Source of the DNA: SAR92 clade bacterium H455
Lineage (GTDB): Bacteria; Pseudomonadota; Gammaproteobacteria; Pseudomonadales; Porticoccaceae
Assembly (NCBI GenBank): GCA_024802545.1
Contig: CP103416.1
Span: forward strand, 620,001-684,000
Direction: 5' to 3'
Length of the DNA: 64,000 nt
Positions within the stretch are counted from its first letter, which is position 1. Every line of letters begins with the position of its first letter. A program made the translations under genes and the position numbers. A model generated the notes under the pieces. It saw only the letters and a list, made by a program, of their open reading frames with translations. It did no database searches and was not told where the DNA came from. Positions 31,088-40,895 of the stretch are shown here, one piece after another.

Positions 31088-33784
31088 ATGGCTGAAGTTA
31101 CTGTAAGTGAATTGGCAAAAACCGTAGGCGCACCTGTCGAACGTTTGCTCACGCAAATGAAAGAGGCAGGACTGCCGCATACGTCTGAGGGTGCCTTGGT
31201 ATCTGACGACGAGAAACAAACGCTGCTGGCCTATTTGAAGGGTCTGCATGGTGATAGTGCTCGTGAGCCTAAGAAAATTGTCTTGCAGCGCAAGACCCTG
31301 AGCACCTTGAAATCAGGTAATCGCAAAACGGTTAATATCGAAGTGCGTAAAAAGCGTACCTATATTAAGCGCAGCGACGAAGAGATTCAGGCCCAGGTCG
31401 ATGCCGAAGCTCAAGAGCAGGTTGTAGTTGAAGAAGTTGCTGCAGTTGCGGCGCCAGAGCCAGTAATTGCGCCAGAGCCAGAAGTGGTTGCTGAAGTTAC
31501 TCCAGAGCCGGTTGCCGACGTTGTTCCAGAACCGATTCCAGAGCCCATTCCTGAGCCAGTTGCAGACGCGCCAAAAGTCTACGCTGACCCCGAGCTACAG
31601 CGTCTGGCTGCCATTGGTGCCCGTCGTAAAGCTGCGGCAGAAGCCAAGGCCAAAGAAGAAGCAGAAGCCCTGTTTAAAGTTGAAGAAGCTGCTCGTCTAG
31701 CGGCCGAAGCTGCAGCTGCAGCCAAGGTAGCGGAGGCGAAAAAGGTTGCTAAGCCGGCCCCAGCAGTCAAGCCAGCTGTTGCAGGCGAGCCTGTGCACGA
31801 CAAGACGCGTCGTTTTGGCAAAGCAGCACCAGCTGCTGATGAAGACGATAAGGTTGGCAAGAAAGCGAAGAAGCCAATTGGTAAAGGCGGTAAGAAGAAA
31901 GGCCGTCTGGCGATGAATGACATAGACGACTCGCGACGCAAGTCACCGCGCCTGCGTTCTGGTCTGCCAGCTGCATTAAAAATTGATAATAAGCACACCT
32001 TCCAAAAGCCCACCGGAAAGAAAGTCCTGGAAGTACCAATTCCAGATGAAATCTCCGTTGGTGAGCTGGCTCAAAGAATGTTGAGCAAGACCGGTCCGGT
32101 GGTTAGGCAGTTGATGAAGATGGGCGTGATGGCGTCGATTAACGAAATGATTGACCAAGAAACCGCCTTCCTGGTGGTTGAAGAGCTGGGTCACCAGCCA
32201 GTTGTCGAGCAGATCGAAAGCGTCGAAGATGAGTTGGCTAAGCAGTTTGCTGAGATTAAAAGTGAAGGAACTGAAGAGTCCCGCGCACCGATCGTTACCG
32301 TTATGGGTCACGTTGACCACGGTAAGACCTCGCTGCTCGATCAGATCAGAAAATCTCACGTTGCCTCCGGTGAAGCCGGCGGTATTACCCAGCATATCGG
32401 GGCCTATCACGTAGATACGCCGAAAGGTATGGTGACCTTCCTCGATACTCCGGGACACGCGGCATTTACGGCCATGCGTGCTCGTGGAGCTCAGGCCACA
32501 GACGTGGTGATTTTGGTTGTTGCGGCGGACGATGGCGTAATGCCCCAGACCGAAGAAGCCATTCAGCACGCCAAAGCGGCTGGTGTTCCCATCGTTATTG
32601 CCATCAATAAAATGGACAAAGACGGTGCCGATCCAGAGCGCGTGACCAACGAATTAGCGGCCAAGGATGTGATCCCCGAAGAGTGGGGCGGCGACACACA
32701 GTTTATTAAAGTCTCGGCTCACACTGGCGATGGCATTGATGAATTGTTAGAAGCTGTTCTGCTGCAAGCAGAACTACTTGAGCTGACCGCGCCAGTTGAT
32801 GTTCCAGCACGCGGTGTGATTGTCGAAGCCCGAATTGATAAAGGTCGCGGTGTTATTGCCACTGCCTTGGTTCAGCAGGGTACTCTGCGCAAAGGCGACT
32901 TTATGCTAGCCGGTGAGAGCGTGGGTAAGATTCGCGCTATGACCGATGAAGCGAAAAAGCCAACTCTTGAAGCAGGTCCATCGATTCCAGTAGAGATACT
33001 GGGCCTAGATGAAGCGCCGAAAGCCGGCGATGAATTCTTCGTCGTTGCCGATGAGCGCAAAGCCAAAGAAATTGCTGAAACTCGCCAGACTAAGGCTCGT
33101 CAAGAGCGTATGTCTCGTCAACAGGCTGCCAAGCTGGAAAATATGTTTACCGACATGGGTGCCGATCAGGTGAGCAAGCTCAACCTGATTGTTAAGGCCG
33201 ATGTTCGTGGCTCTCTGGAAGCGATTAACTCTGCTCTCCATGATTTCGCTACCAGCGAAGTTGCGGTAGACATTGTTGCCTCTGGTGTTGGTGGTATCAC
33301 TGAATCCGATGTCAATCTGGCCCTGACCACTGGCGCTATTATCCTCGGCTTTAATGTTCGTGCCGGCGGTGCAGCTCGTGCTCTGGCTGAGAAAGAAAAT
33401 ATTGAAGTGCGCTATTACAGTGTTATCTACAATCTTCTCGACGAAGTTAAGTCGGCTCTGTCAGGCATGTTGGCCCCAGAGACCCGTGAAGATATTGTTG
33501 GTATCGCCGAAGTTCGCGATGTCTTTCGGTCACCTAAGTTTGGCGCTATTGCCGGCTGTATGGTTATCGAAGGCACAGTGTTCCGCAGCAAGCCAATCCG
33601 TGTTCTGCGCGACAACATTGTTATCTACGAAGGCGAGCTAGAATCTCTACGTCGCTTTAAAGATGACGCACAAGAGGTTCGCAACGGTATGGAATGTGGT
33701 ATCGGCGTGAAAAACTATAACGATGTGAAACCTGGCGATCTGATTGAAGTTTTTGACGTCACTCAGGTACAGCGCTCACTATAA
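31088..33784 (+). CDS. infB: Translation initiation factor IF-2
   Basis: This 898-residue GTPase has G1 [10 protein letters not shown]3 DTPGHAAF and G4 NKMDKDG. An N-terminal IF2_N domain is followed by a low-complexity Ala/Pro/Glu/Lys stretch (about 110-270, with [11 protein letters not shown]). IF-2 brings fMet-tRNA to the 30S subunit; the initiator tRNA gene heads the same locus. An internal start for a shorter IF2 form is possible but I cannot assign it. Confidence 0.97.
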   Translation: MAEVTVSELAKTVGAPVERLLTQMKEAGLPHTSEGALVSDDEKQTLLAYLKGLHGDSAREPKKIVLQRKTLSTLKSGNRKTVNIEVRKKRTYIKRSDEEIQAQVDAEAQEQVVVEEVAAVAAPEPVIAPEPEVVAEVTPEPVADVVPEPIPEPIPEPVADAPKVYADPELQRLAAIGARRKAAAEAKAKEEAEALFKVEEAARLAAEAAAAAKVAEAKKVAKPAPAVKPAVAGEPVHDKTRRFGKAAPAADEDDKVGKKAKKPIGKGGKKKGRLAMNDIDDSRRKSPRLRSGLPAALKIDNKHTFQKPTGKKVLEVPIPDEISVGELAQRMLSKTGPVVRQLMKMGVMASINEMIDQETAFLVVEELGHQPVVEQIESVEDELAKQFAEIKSEGTEESRAPIVTVMGHVDHGKTSLLDQIRKSHVASGEAGGITQHIGAYHVDTPKGMVTFLDTPGHAAFTAMRARGAQATDVVILVVAADDGVMPQTEEAIQHAKAAGVPIVIAINKMDKDGADPERVTNELAAKDVIPEEWGGDTQFIKVSAHTGDGIDELLEAVLLQAELLELTAPVDVPARGVIVEARIDKGRGVIATALVQQGTLRKGDFMLAGESVGKIRAMTDEAKKPTLEAGPSIPVEILGLDEAPKAGDEFFVVADERKAKEIAETRQTKARQERMSRQQAAKLENMFTDMGADQVSKLNLIVKADVRGSLEAINSALHDFATSEVAVDIVASGVGGITESDVNLALTTGAIILGFNVRAGGAARALAEKENIEVRYYSVIYNLLDEVKSALSGMLAPETREDIVGIAEVRDVFRSPKFGAIAGCMVIEGTVFRSKPIRVLRDNIVIYEGELESLRRFKDDAQEVRNGMECGIGVKNYNDVKPGDLIEVFDVTQVQRSL

Positions 33785-33796
33785 GCACGGACTGAC

Positions 33797-34225
33797 ATGC
33801 CAAGAGAATTTACTCGCGCAGAACGCGTATCGGACTCTGTTCAACAAGAGTTGGCCACACTGATACGCAGCGAAGTTCGCGATCCCCGCGTTGGCATGGT
33901 CAATGTTACCGAAGTGCAGATCAGTCGCGATCTCGCCTATGGCAAAGTGTTCGTTAATTTTGTCGGTGAGCGAGACCAAGATCAGATCGACGAAGCCATG
34001 GCTGCCCTTAACGGGGCATCCGGTTACCTGCGCAAATTACTCGGCGCCAGCATTCAGCTGCGTATTGTCCCCAAGTTAAATTTTATCTTTGATGAGACCG
34101 GTCGGCGCGGTCAGCACCTCTCGGCGCTGATTGACCTGGCTATCTCGAAAGAGATGCCGTCAGATAATGCAGACTCAGAAGAAACAGCTCAACAAGACCT
34201 TGAGTCGGATAGCGAGGAAGCCTAA
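33797..34225 (+). CDS. rbfA: 30S ribosome-binding factor RbfA
   Basis: This 142-residue KH-like protein has the landmarks RVSDSVQQELATLIRSEVRDPR and LNFIFDETGRRGQHLSALID. RbfA acts in 16S 5'-end maturation and cold adaptation. The acidic C-terminal tail is longer than in E. coli. It lies 12 bp after infB and 2 bp before truB. Confidence 0.95.
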   Translation: MPREFTRAERVSDSVQQELATLIRSEVRDPRVGMVNVTEVQISRDLAYGKVFVNFVGERDQDQIDEAMAALNGASGYLRKLLGASIQLRIVPKLNFIFDETGRRGQHLSALIDLAISKEMPSDNADSEETAQQDLESDSEEA

Positions 34226-34227
34226 GT

Positions 34228-35169
34228 TTGGCTCGCAAGCGCACCCGCGGCCGTTCAGTGAATGGCGTTTTCCTGCTTGATAAACCCTTCGGATTATCTT
34301 CCAATCACGCGCTTCAGCGTGTCCGGCGGCTGTTCGACGCAAATAAAGCAGGTCATACCGGCAGTCTCGATCCATTGGCCACTGGCGTGCTGCCAATCTG
34401 TCTCGGCGAGGCAACTAAATTTAGCCAGTTTTTGCTCGATGCTGAAAAAGGTTATCGCAGCACCTTTAGTTTGGGTCTGCGCACCGAGAGTGGCGATGTG
34501 GATGGCGGCGAAGTATCGCGCATTGATGCCTCCAATATTACCCTGCAGCAAATCGAGCAGGCCGTTGAAACTTTTCGCGGTGATATTCAACAGGTTCCCT
34601 CCATGTACTCGGCGCTCAAACATAATGGTCAGCCGCTGTATAAGCTGGCCCGGCAGGGTATAGAGGTTGAACGTGCGCCTCGCAGTATCACCATCTATGA
34701 GTACCATATTCTAGACTTCAGGCCCGGTGTGATTGCCGAGCTGGATGTTGAAGTGCGCTGTAGTAAAGGTACCTATATAAGGTCACTAGCCGACGACCTG
34801 GGTCAGATGCTCGGCTGTGGCGCTCATGTCAGTGCACTGCACCGCACCTTGGCTGGTCCTTTTGAGGAATCTGAAACGCTGACTCTGGCGGCTCTTGAAG
34901 AGATGCGTGAGAACTGTGAGCCAGAGCAGTTAGACCACCTTCTAAAGCCCATGGATATAGCCGTCGCTGACCGCATGGCGGTGGAATTGAGTGCAACCGT
35001 GGCCGCTTACTTCCAGTTGGGTCAAGAAGTAATGTCGGGAGAGGCCTTTCGCAATGGGCAAGAAGGCGATATAGTGCGCGTCTTTCGCGAAGGCGGAGCG
35101 TTTTTGGGTGTGGCCACGGTCACCGAAGATGGCAGAATCGCCCCTAAAAGATTGGTCGTTGAGACATAA
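34228..35169 (+). CDS. truB: tRNA pseudouridine(55) synthase
   Basis: The 313-residue enzyme has the catalytic aspartate in GHTGSLDPLATG (Asp48), KGTYIRSLADDLG and a C-terminal PUA domain. It makes pseudouridine 55 in the T loop of tRNAs. The start is TTG at 34228, 2 bp after the rbfA stop; no ATG lies upstream of the conserved GVFLLDKP segment. Confidence 0.95.
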   Translation: MARKRTRGRSVNGVFLLDKPFGLSSNHALQRVRRLFDANKAGHTGSLDPLATGVLPICLGEATKFSQFLLDAEKGYRSTFSLGLRTESGDVDGGEVSRIDASNITLQQIEQAVETFRGDIQQVPSMYSALKHNGQPLYKLARQGIEVERAPRSITIYEYHILDFRPGVIAELDVEVRCSKGTYIRSLADDLGQMLGCGAHVSALHRTLAGPFEESETLTLAALEEMRENCEPEQLDHLLKPMDIAVADRMAVELSATVAAYFQLGQEVMSGEAFRNGQEGDIVRVFREGGAFLGVATVTEDGRIAPKRLVVET

Positions 35170-35253
35170 CGACTTAAAAATACAAGTTAGGTTGTCTGTA
35201 AATATGCGCGGGCATCCTGAATTTTTTTAATTTCGCATATTGGAGAAAGTAAC

Positions 35254-35523
35254 ATGGCACTGAGTGCAGAAGAAAAAGCAGCAATCGTATCTGAGCATGC
35301 AACTTGTGAAAATGACACAGGTTCCCCTGAAGTTCAGGTCGCTCTGCTAACGGTAAACATCAACAAGCTACAGGGCCATTTTGGCGATCACAAAAAAGAT
35401 CACCATTCACGTCGCGGCCTGATTCGCATGGTAAATCAACGTCGTAAATTGCTCGACTATTTGAAGGGCAAAAATATTGAACGTTATAGCCAGCTCATCA
35501 AGAAGCTTGGTTTACGTCGATAA
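35254..35523 (+). CDS. rpsO: Ribosomal protein S15
   Basis: The 89-residue protein matches S15 throughout ([33 protein letters not shown]). It binds 16S rRNA and, in E. coli, represses its own mRNA through a pseudoknot in the leader. The 84-bp leader here was not folded reliably by eye. TTGGAGAAAGT precedes the ATG. Confidence 0.97.
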   Translation: MALSAEEKAAIVSEHATCENDTGSPEVQVALLTVNINKLQGHFGDHKKDHHSRRGLIRMVNQRRKLLDYLKGKNIERYSQLIKKLGLRR

Positions 35524-35533
35524 CTGTTCTCGG

Positions 35534-35559
35534 TGCGGCCCTCAAAAGGGGCCGCATTT
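35534..35559 (+). terminator. Hairpin terminator between rpsO and pnp
   Basis: TGCGGCCC and GGGGCCGCA arms are followed by only a short TTTG tail. In E. coli the same interval carries an attenuating terminator, so partial readthrough into pnp is likely. Confidence 0.7.
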
Positions 35560-35755
35560 GTCTATCTGGGCTATTCAGTTCCAGGTGGGCGTCTTGAGGA
35601 ACAGCTAACTAAACCGTTGGAGCTCTGGCCACAGATTCGTTGATCGAGTTACTGATGCATATCCCTGAAGTAAAAAGAGGTATTTATCAGTAACCCGAGC
35701 AGCGTAAAAAGGTTCAAGGCGAAGACGCTAACTGGTAAATATACCAAGGTAAAAT

Positions 35756-37903
35756 ATGACTCCTATTACTAAATCGTTTCAATACGGTAATCACACCGTA
35801 ACCCTGGCAACCGGCCGCATCGCGCGCCAGGCAACCGGCGCAGTATTATGTTCAATCGATGACACTTCTGTTCTTTGTACAGTTGTTGGCGCTCGTGAAG
35901 CTAAGCCAGGTATGGATTTCTTCCCGCTGGGTGTTCACTACATTGAGAAAGCCTATGCTGCGGGTAAAATCCCCGGTGGTTTCTTCAAGCGTGAAGGCCG
36001 TCCAAATGAAAAAGAAACACTGACCTCACGTTTGATTGACCGTCCGATCCGTCCACTTTTCCCCAACGGCTTTAAAAATGAAGTACAGGTTGTCTGTACT
36101 GTTATGTCCGCTGAGAAAAACATCGATCCGGATATTGCTGCCATGATCGGCACCTCTGCTGCACTGTCTATCTCTGGGATCCCGTTTAACGGTCCTGTTG
36201 GTGGCGCGCGCGTTGGTTACACCGACGAGCAAGGCTATCTGCTCAACCCAACTTACAGTGAACTAGCTGAGTCCTCGCTAGACATGGTTGTTGCTGGTAC
36301 TAAAGATGCAGTCTTGATGGTTGAATCTGAAGCCAGTGAGCTTTCAGAAGACATCATGTTGGGCGGTGTACTGTTCGCTCACCAGGAAATGCAGTCTGTT
36401 ATCAGTGTTATCGCTGAACTGGCCGCAGAAGTTGGTAAGCCACGTTGGGATTGGATTGCAGAAGTTGAAAATTCTGACCTGAAAACGGCGCTGAATGATT
36501 TGGTTGGTGCTGATCTAGATGCAGCCTATCAGACACATGACAAGCAAGCTCGTGTAGTTAAGATCAACGCTCTGCGTGATCGTGCCAATGCTCAGCTTAT
36601 TGTTGACGGCGGCCCAACTGCTGAAGATATTAAAGACTCGTTCAAGAAGCTCGAGAAGAGCATTGTTCGTGGTCGCATCATCCGTGGCGAACCGCGTATT
36701 GATGGTCGTGACACTACTACTGTTCGCGGTATCGACGTTGAAGTTGGCATCTTACCTAAGGTCCACGGTTCTTCACTGTTTACCCGTGGCGAGACTCAGG
36801 CAATTGTTGCTGCTACTTTGGGTTCCACCCGTGATGCACAGATGATCGATGCCCTTGAAGGCCGTCGTGATGATCCGTTTATGTTGCACTACAACTTCCC
36901 TCCCTACTCAGTAGGCGAAGCCGGTCGTATTGGTTTCACTAGCCGTCGCGAAGTAGGTCACGGTCGTTTAGCCCGTCGTGGTATCAATGCGGTTCTGCCT
37001 TCTCCGGAAGAGTTCCCCTATGCCATGCGTGTTGTTGCAGAAATCACCGAATCTAACGGTTCAAGCTCTATGGCCTCGGTTTGTGGTGCAAGCCTGGCGC
37101 TGATGGATGCTGGTGTTCCTTTGAAGGCTCCAGTTGCTGGTATCGCTATGGGTCTGGTTAAAGAAGACGCTGGCTTTGCCGTACTCACTGATATTCTTGG
37201 CGACGAAGATCACCTCGGCGATATGGACTTTAAAGTAGCTGGTACAGCTGCTGGTATCACTGCACTGCAGATGGATATCAAGATTGAAGGTATCACTGAA
37301 GAGATCATGGAACTTGCTCTTGAGCAAGCCATGAAGGCGCGTCTGCATATCCTTGATGAGATGAACAAGGTAATTTCTACTGGTCGTGCTGAAGTTGCTG
37401 ATACTGCTCCGCGCATGGGTGTTATGCAGATCGATTCAGACAAGATCCGTGACGTGATTGGTAAGGGCGGCGCAACTATCCGTGGCCTTTGCGAAGAGCA
37501 CAACTCAACTATCGATATCGATGACAGTGGTGCGGTTAAGGTTTACTCTGAAGACACTGCTGGCCTGAACGCTGCTATGGACGCAATTGCAGCCATCGTT
37601 GCTGATCCAGAGCCAGGTACTATCTACGAAGGTAAGGTTGTACGTATCGTTGAGTTCGGCGCATTCGTTAACTTTATGCCTGGTACTGATGGCCTGGTGC
37701 ATATCTCTCAGATCGCTCAAGAGCGTGTTGCCAAGGTAACTGATTACCTCAGCGAAGGTCAGGATGTTCGCGTTAAGGTTCTTGAAATTGACAACCGTGG
37801 TCGCGTTAAGCTGTCGATCAAAGAAGCTCAGTCGGATGAAGGTACTACACCTGAAGCGCCTGCTGCTCCTGCAGCAACTGAAGAGGCGGCTCCAGAAGCC
37901 TAA
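35756..37903 (+). CDS. pnp: Polyribonucleotide nucleotidyltransferase (PNPase)
   Basis: This 715-residue phosphorolytic 3'-5' exoribonuclease has two RNase PH cores, a KH domain ([16 protein letters not shown], about 565) and an S1 domain ([18 protein letters not shown], about 622), plus an alanine/glutamate-rich tail. It degrades mRNA with RNase E. The 232-bp gap before the gene contains the rpsO terminator. In E. coli pnp autoregulates through its leader. Confidence 0.97.
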   Translation: MTPITKSFQYGNHTVTLATGRIARQATGAVLCSIDDTSVLCTVVGAREAKPGMDFFPLGVHYIEKAYAAGKIPGGFFKREGRPNEKETLTSRLIDRPIRPLFPNGFKNEVQVVCTVMSAEKNIDPDIAAMIGTSAALSISGIPFNGPVGGARVGYTDEQGYLLNPTYSELAESSLDMVVAGTKDAVLMVESEASELSEDIMLGGVLFAHQEMQSVISVIAELAAEVGKPRWDWIAEVENSDLKTALNDLVGADLDAAYQTHDKQARVVKINALRDRANAQLIVDGGPTAEDIKDSFKKLEKSIVRGRIIRGEPRIDGRDTTTVRGIDVEVGILPKVHGSSLFTRGETQAIVAATLGSTRDAQMIDALEGRRDDPFMLHYNFPPYSVGEAGRIGFTSRREVGHGRLARRGINAVLPSPEEFPYAMRVVAEITESNGSSSMASVCGASLALMDAGVPLKAPVAGIAMGLVKEDAGFAVLTDILGDEDHLGDMDFKVAGTAAGITALQMDIKIEGITEEIMELALEQAMKARLHILDEMNKVISTGRAEVADTAPRMGVMQIDSDKIRDVIGKGGATIRGLCEEHNSTIDIDDSGAVKVYSEDTAGLNAAMDAIAAIVADPEPGTIYEGKVVRIVEFGAFVNFMPGTDGLVHISQIAQERVAKVTDYLSEGQDVRVKVLEIDNRGRVKLSIKEAQSDEGTTPEAPAAPAATEEAAPEA

Positions 37904-37922
37904 TCTTCAAAAGCGTTTAAAA

Positions 37923-37958
37923 GATCCCCGGTTGCCTTGGCAGTCGGGGATTTTTTTT
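37923..37958 (+). terminator. Terminator after pnp
   Basis: ATCCCCG/CGGGGAT arms with a T8 tract close the operon. Confidence 0.88.
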
Positions 37959-37959
37959 G

Positions 37960-38462
37960 GTTTAAATTTAGTACTCCTCCTATGTCATCCCTGCGCCGTT
38001 ACTGTCATCCCGAGCGAAGTCGAGGAATCTCATGCAGCCCACTCGGTGACCCTTTGACTGCACCTAAGATGTAAGTCTAGCCGACTGCCATCGTGACACA
38101 ATGCAGTGAATGAGGGGTCTCTAGTTTGATTTTGGCACGAAGGTTGTGTGCGAATAGACCCCGCCCATACCCTTGCGATCGGTCCCATGAGTACAGTCAT
38201 GTTCAGCGTTCGCACAACTCGCTGACACTCAGACAAGTGCTCTCTCATTCTGAAAATGACTGCACCCATAAGCGGGCCCTGATTGATCACAAGGGTATGG
38301 CCAGGGTCTATCTGAATTACCCTGGCGCTGCTAAGAATCCCATTCGATTTTCTTGGTACCTTTGTTACTACTGTCACCTCGACAGAGCGTAGTCACTGGG
38401 GATCTCCTTTTTGTATAGCTCGGGAGCCCAGTTAAACATCATAATCCCTAGTGAAAATGTTG
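37960..38462. repeat. Non-coding region with dispersed repeats and a 164-bp imperfect palindrome
   Basis: There is no credible gene in these 500 bp. A short repeat of the type TGTCATCCCGAGCGAAGTCG occurs at 38003-38031, with a diverged copy at 38371-38407 ending GGGGATCTCC. Between them, 38151-38180 and 38285-38314 form a 30-bp inverted repeat with about 25 matches. The inner flanks also pair (ATGAGTACAGTCATGTTCAG against its inverted counterpart, 17 of 20). A separate perfect hairpin GCCAGGGT/ACCCTGGC lies at 38299-38325. Confidence 0.7.
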
Positions 38463-39266
38463 CTAGTTTTGCTTTGGCGAAGCTGAGCTGCCTGCGAGAA
38501 TGCCACCATCTATATGTAATTCGCTGCCTGTCATGTATCGGCTCTCTTTGGATAATAGATACACAACGGCATAGGCAACATCAATAGGAGACCCCATGTA
38601 GCCCAGTGGAATTTCCGCTTCTATAGCGTTTTTTGCTTTCACTCGTTCAGGGCCTTGACCTAACATAGCATCCCATATGGGTGTCAAAATAGCTGCTGGG
38701 TGAACTGAGTTACAGCGAATCGGATAACCCTGTTGTGCGCAGTAAAGGGCCACCGTTTTACTGTGATTTCTAACCGCGGCTTTTGACGCCGCATAGGCTG
38801 CAGCTCCTGGTATACCAACAATGCCTGATCTAGACGAGATATTTACAATACTGGCACCAGCCGACTCTTTCATAAGCTGTATGCCATATTTGCACCCAAG
38901 AGCGGTACCCGTTAAGTTAGTTTCAATCACTTTGCGCCAGCTCTCCATATCAAAATGCTCGGGATCCTGAGGTCCGGGTGATTCTAAAAAACCGGTGATA
39001 CCTGCGTTGTTAACCAGTCCGTCAAGTCGACCATAATGTCGGCGGATAAAGGCGCACAGCTCCTGCCATTCAGTTTCGTTTTCAACATCCAAGTGTTGAT
39101 AAACACATCGGTCCCCCTGATTTTTGGCTAGCTCCATGCCAAGATTGTCATTAATGTCTGTAACAATGACATCGGCGCCTTCTTCGATACATAGATTAGC
39201 GCAAGCTTGGCCAATACCCTGTGCGGCGCCAGTGACTAGGATAACGGTGTTGTTGAGTCGCGACAT
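38463..39266 (-). CDS. Short-chain dehydrogenase/reductase, substrate unknown
   Basis: This 267-residue Rossmann-fold SDR has TGAAQGIG (cofactor glycine motif), NNAGITG, the catalytic Ser in NISSRSG and YxxxK in YAASKAA. The C-terminal half has the classical SDR end (YMTGSELHIDGG). The aspartate after beta-2 (VIVTDIND) suggests NAD rather than NADP. An upstream ATG at 39287 adds 7 residues. I prefer 39266, which AAAGG precedes by a good distance. It stands alone among repeats, so context gives no hint of substrate. Confidence 0.85.
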   Translation of the reverse strand: MSRLNNTVILVTGAAQGIGQACANLCIEEGADVIVTDINDNLGMELAKNQGDRCVYQHLDVENETEWQELCAFIRRHYGRLDGLVNNAGITGFLESPGPQDPEHFDMESWRKVIETNLTGTALGCKYGIQLMKESAGASIVNISSRSGIVGIPGAAAYAASKAAVRNHSKTVALYCAQQGYPIRCNSVHPAAILTPIWDAMLGQGPERVKAKNAIEAEIPLGYMGSPIDVAYAVVYLLSKESRYMTGSELHIDGGILAGSSASPKQN

Positions 39267-39287
39267 AACCTTACCTTTATTTTTCAT

Positions 39288-40020
39288 AAAAATTAACCAC
39301 AGAGCGCCGTGCCTTAAGCAAGAAGAGATAAAAAAATTTAAGGTAGCTAGCTGTGGGCCATAGCTAAAGCTGACCTACGGATCAATTATCAGATTTGAGC
39401 AGAATAATCCATGGCGCACCGTTCCTACAGATCGAATCAACAGGCTTGAGATTCGTTAAACTTGATCAGAATACTATAGTCGACAAAACTTGGTTTCGTG
39501 GCCGTCACTAAAAACCATTGATCGTTTTAGTGATTCTATTATTGATTAAGGGCAACATTCAGACAGTGAGTGGAAAGGGTTATAGAGGCCTTAGTTTGTG
39601 TGCGGTGTAATCAGCAAAATTTGCAGGGCTCTCGATGTAGTCAGAACTGCATGGCATTAGAACGTTCGCTCTTACGATCGGGTGAAGCAAAGCGTATAAA
39701 CTGATTATGATGAGATCCTTCGGCTGCGCTCAGGCATCAATCTAGACCATTGTCATCCCTACGGAACACAGTAACTAGGGATCTCGAGTTTGATCAGCGG
39801 GTTGATGACGATTGGGCCTTTGGCCAAACGTTGATCTAAGCACCGGTATGTCACTGGATGCTTAAACTTAAAGTGACACTCGCTAACTATTGGGTGGAGG
39901 CCTTCTGTTGTTGTTTTTGAGCATGAGGGTTTTGAAGCCCTATCCTTTTCTTTGGAGGGATTTTCTCCTCTCATATCCTGCGCTTCTGTGTGGAAAGCGG
40001 GTTGGTCTGTGTCTATCCTT
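39288..40020. repeat. Gene-poor stretch with a 74-bp repeat doublet bounded by GAGATCC/GGATCTC
   Basis: No supportable gene is seen here. At 39712-39785 two oppositely oriented copies of the dispersed short repeat face each other. The first reads GAGATCCTTCGGCTGCGCTC and the second TGTCATCCCTACGGAACACA, closing with GGGATCTC. The pair therefore has inverted GAGATCC/GGATCTC ends. Downstream, TGTCACT/AGTGACA (about 39849-39877) forms another hairpin. The copy family is the same as at 38003 and 38371. Confidence 0.6.
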
Positions 40021-40356
40021 ATGCGTAATAGTTGGGATAGTAGCTTTGGAATTCCTATCCTTTTATAGTGCCCGCCATAGCAGATAAGCCTGAGTGGACT
40101 GGTAAAGGTAAACCAAGTGATGAGCAAAAGGCAGCGCATCAAGCCGCTATGCAAGCGAAAGAAGATATTGACGACAGTGAAGATCGAATAAAAGAGAAGA
40201 AAGAGAAAGAAGAAAACTCTAGGGAATTAAAGGCATTGAAAATCAAAGCCTCAAGAAACCAGATCAGCCTCAAAAATAGCTTGATAAAGGTTCCGATAAA
40301 GGAAAGAGTCGAGAGAAGAAAATAGTAAAAAATGGTGGAAATTCTGGGGCGAATAA
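40021..40356 (+). pseudogene. Decayed gene for a small exported Lys/Glu-rich protein (multiple frameshifts)
   Basis: Three frames carry pieces of one protein. First comes a signal-peptide core (GIVALEFLSF) in one frame. After a one-base shift in the T run at 40061-40064 the next frame reads PAIADKPEWTGKGKPSDEQK, with an AIA|D cleavage site, and continues as a charged coiled coil. Near 40227 the sense moves to a third frame (GIENQSLKKPDQPQK), hits TAG at 40277-40279 and resumes as LDKGSDKGKSREK. Near 40320 it shifts again to finish KKWWKFWGE and TAA at 40354-40356. I recall similar small periplasmic proteins ending in KKWWKFWGE in other gammaproteobacteria; function unknown. Homopolymer sequencing error could explain one shift, not all. 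Confidence 0.6.
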
Positions 40357-40426
40357 ATGCAATAAGTTTAGGCAAGCGACGCCAAAAAGCGTTAAGCATC
40401 TTAGTTGGCGTATATAGGGAATTCTT

Positions 40427-40792
40427 ATGAAAATGAATTATTTTGTTTTTGGAACAAATAATATGAAAAAGGCAGTTTCGTTTTACGACGAACTGTTCGG
40501 CGGCTGTGGATTAAATAAAATTCACGGGCAAGGAAGAATGACTCTGTGGGGCAATAAAGGCTTTATGTTTTCAGTGGCGGAGCCATTTGATGGAAATCCA
40601 GCAACGAACGGAAATGGGACGATGCTCGGTTTGCTTGTTGACTCAATTGATGAGGTAAACAGGTTGCATCAAAAAGCTCTGGATCTTGGTGGTATAAGCG
40701 AGGGAGAACCAAGAGTTCGCTCTAGTATGCATTCAGCCTATGTTAGAGATTTAGACAGTAATAAAATTTGTTTCTATACAAGCAATGCTTAA
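40427..40792 (+). CDS. VOC/glyoxalase-superfamily protein (cassette 1)
   Basis: This 121-residue protein has the VOC fold pattern: NYFVFGTNNMKKAVSFYDELF at the start, a central GFMFSVAEPFDG and a C-terminal YVRDLDSNKICFYT. VOC proteins include glyoxalases, dioxygenases and antibiotic-binding proteins. I cannot choose among these; the metal-ligand positions are not obvious. The gene starts 35 bp into its cassette, and its stop codon overlaps the attC R'' core, which is typical of cassettes. Confidence 0.85.
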   Translation: MKMNYFVFGTNNMKKAVSFYDELFGGCGLNKIHGQGRMTLWGNKGFMFSVAEPFDGNPATNGNGTMLGLLVDSIDEVNRLHQKALDLGGISEGEPRVRSSMHSAYVRDLDSNKICFYTSNA

Positions 40793-40891
40793 CAAGCGGC
40801 AGCAATCGGACTTGCAAAACTGTCACTCGTTTTGTCAAAAAACAGGCAAAACCAGCGCCAATTTTGCAAGCCGTTGTGCCGGGCGTTAACT
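40787..40891 (+). other. attC site 1 (long type, 105 bp)
   Basis: The R'' core is GCTTAAC (40787-40793) and the R' core is GTTAACT (40885-40891). The two halves form an imperfect palindrome: CGGACTTGCAAAACTG pairs with its downstream complement except for one extra base, the extrahelical base expected of a folded attC. CGGGCG precedes R'. Confidence 0.92.
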
Positions 40892-40895
40892 TTAC

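Noticed and set aside
37764-38057. 97-residue plus-strand ORF overlapping the end of pnp
   Set aside because: The first half is out-of-frame pnp and the end (VIPSEVEESHAAHS) is translated dispersed repeat, a common artefact.
39759-40154. 131-residue minus-strand ORF
   Set aside because: It runs through the dispersed repeat and the decayed plus-strand gene, with no domain, no ribosome binding site and repeat-derived composition.
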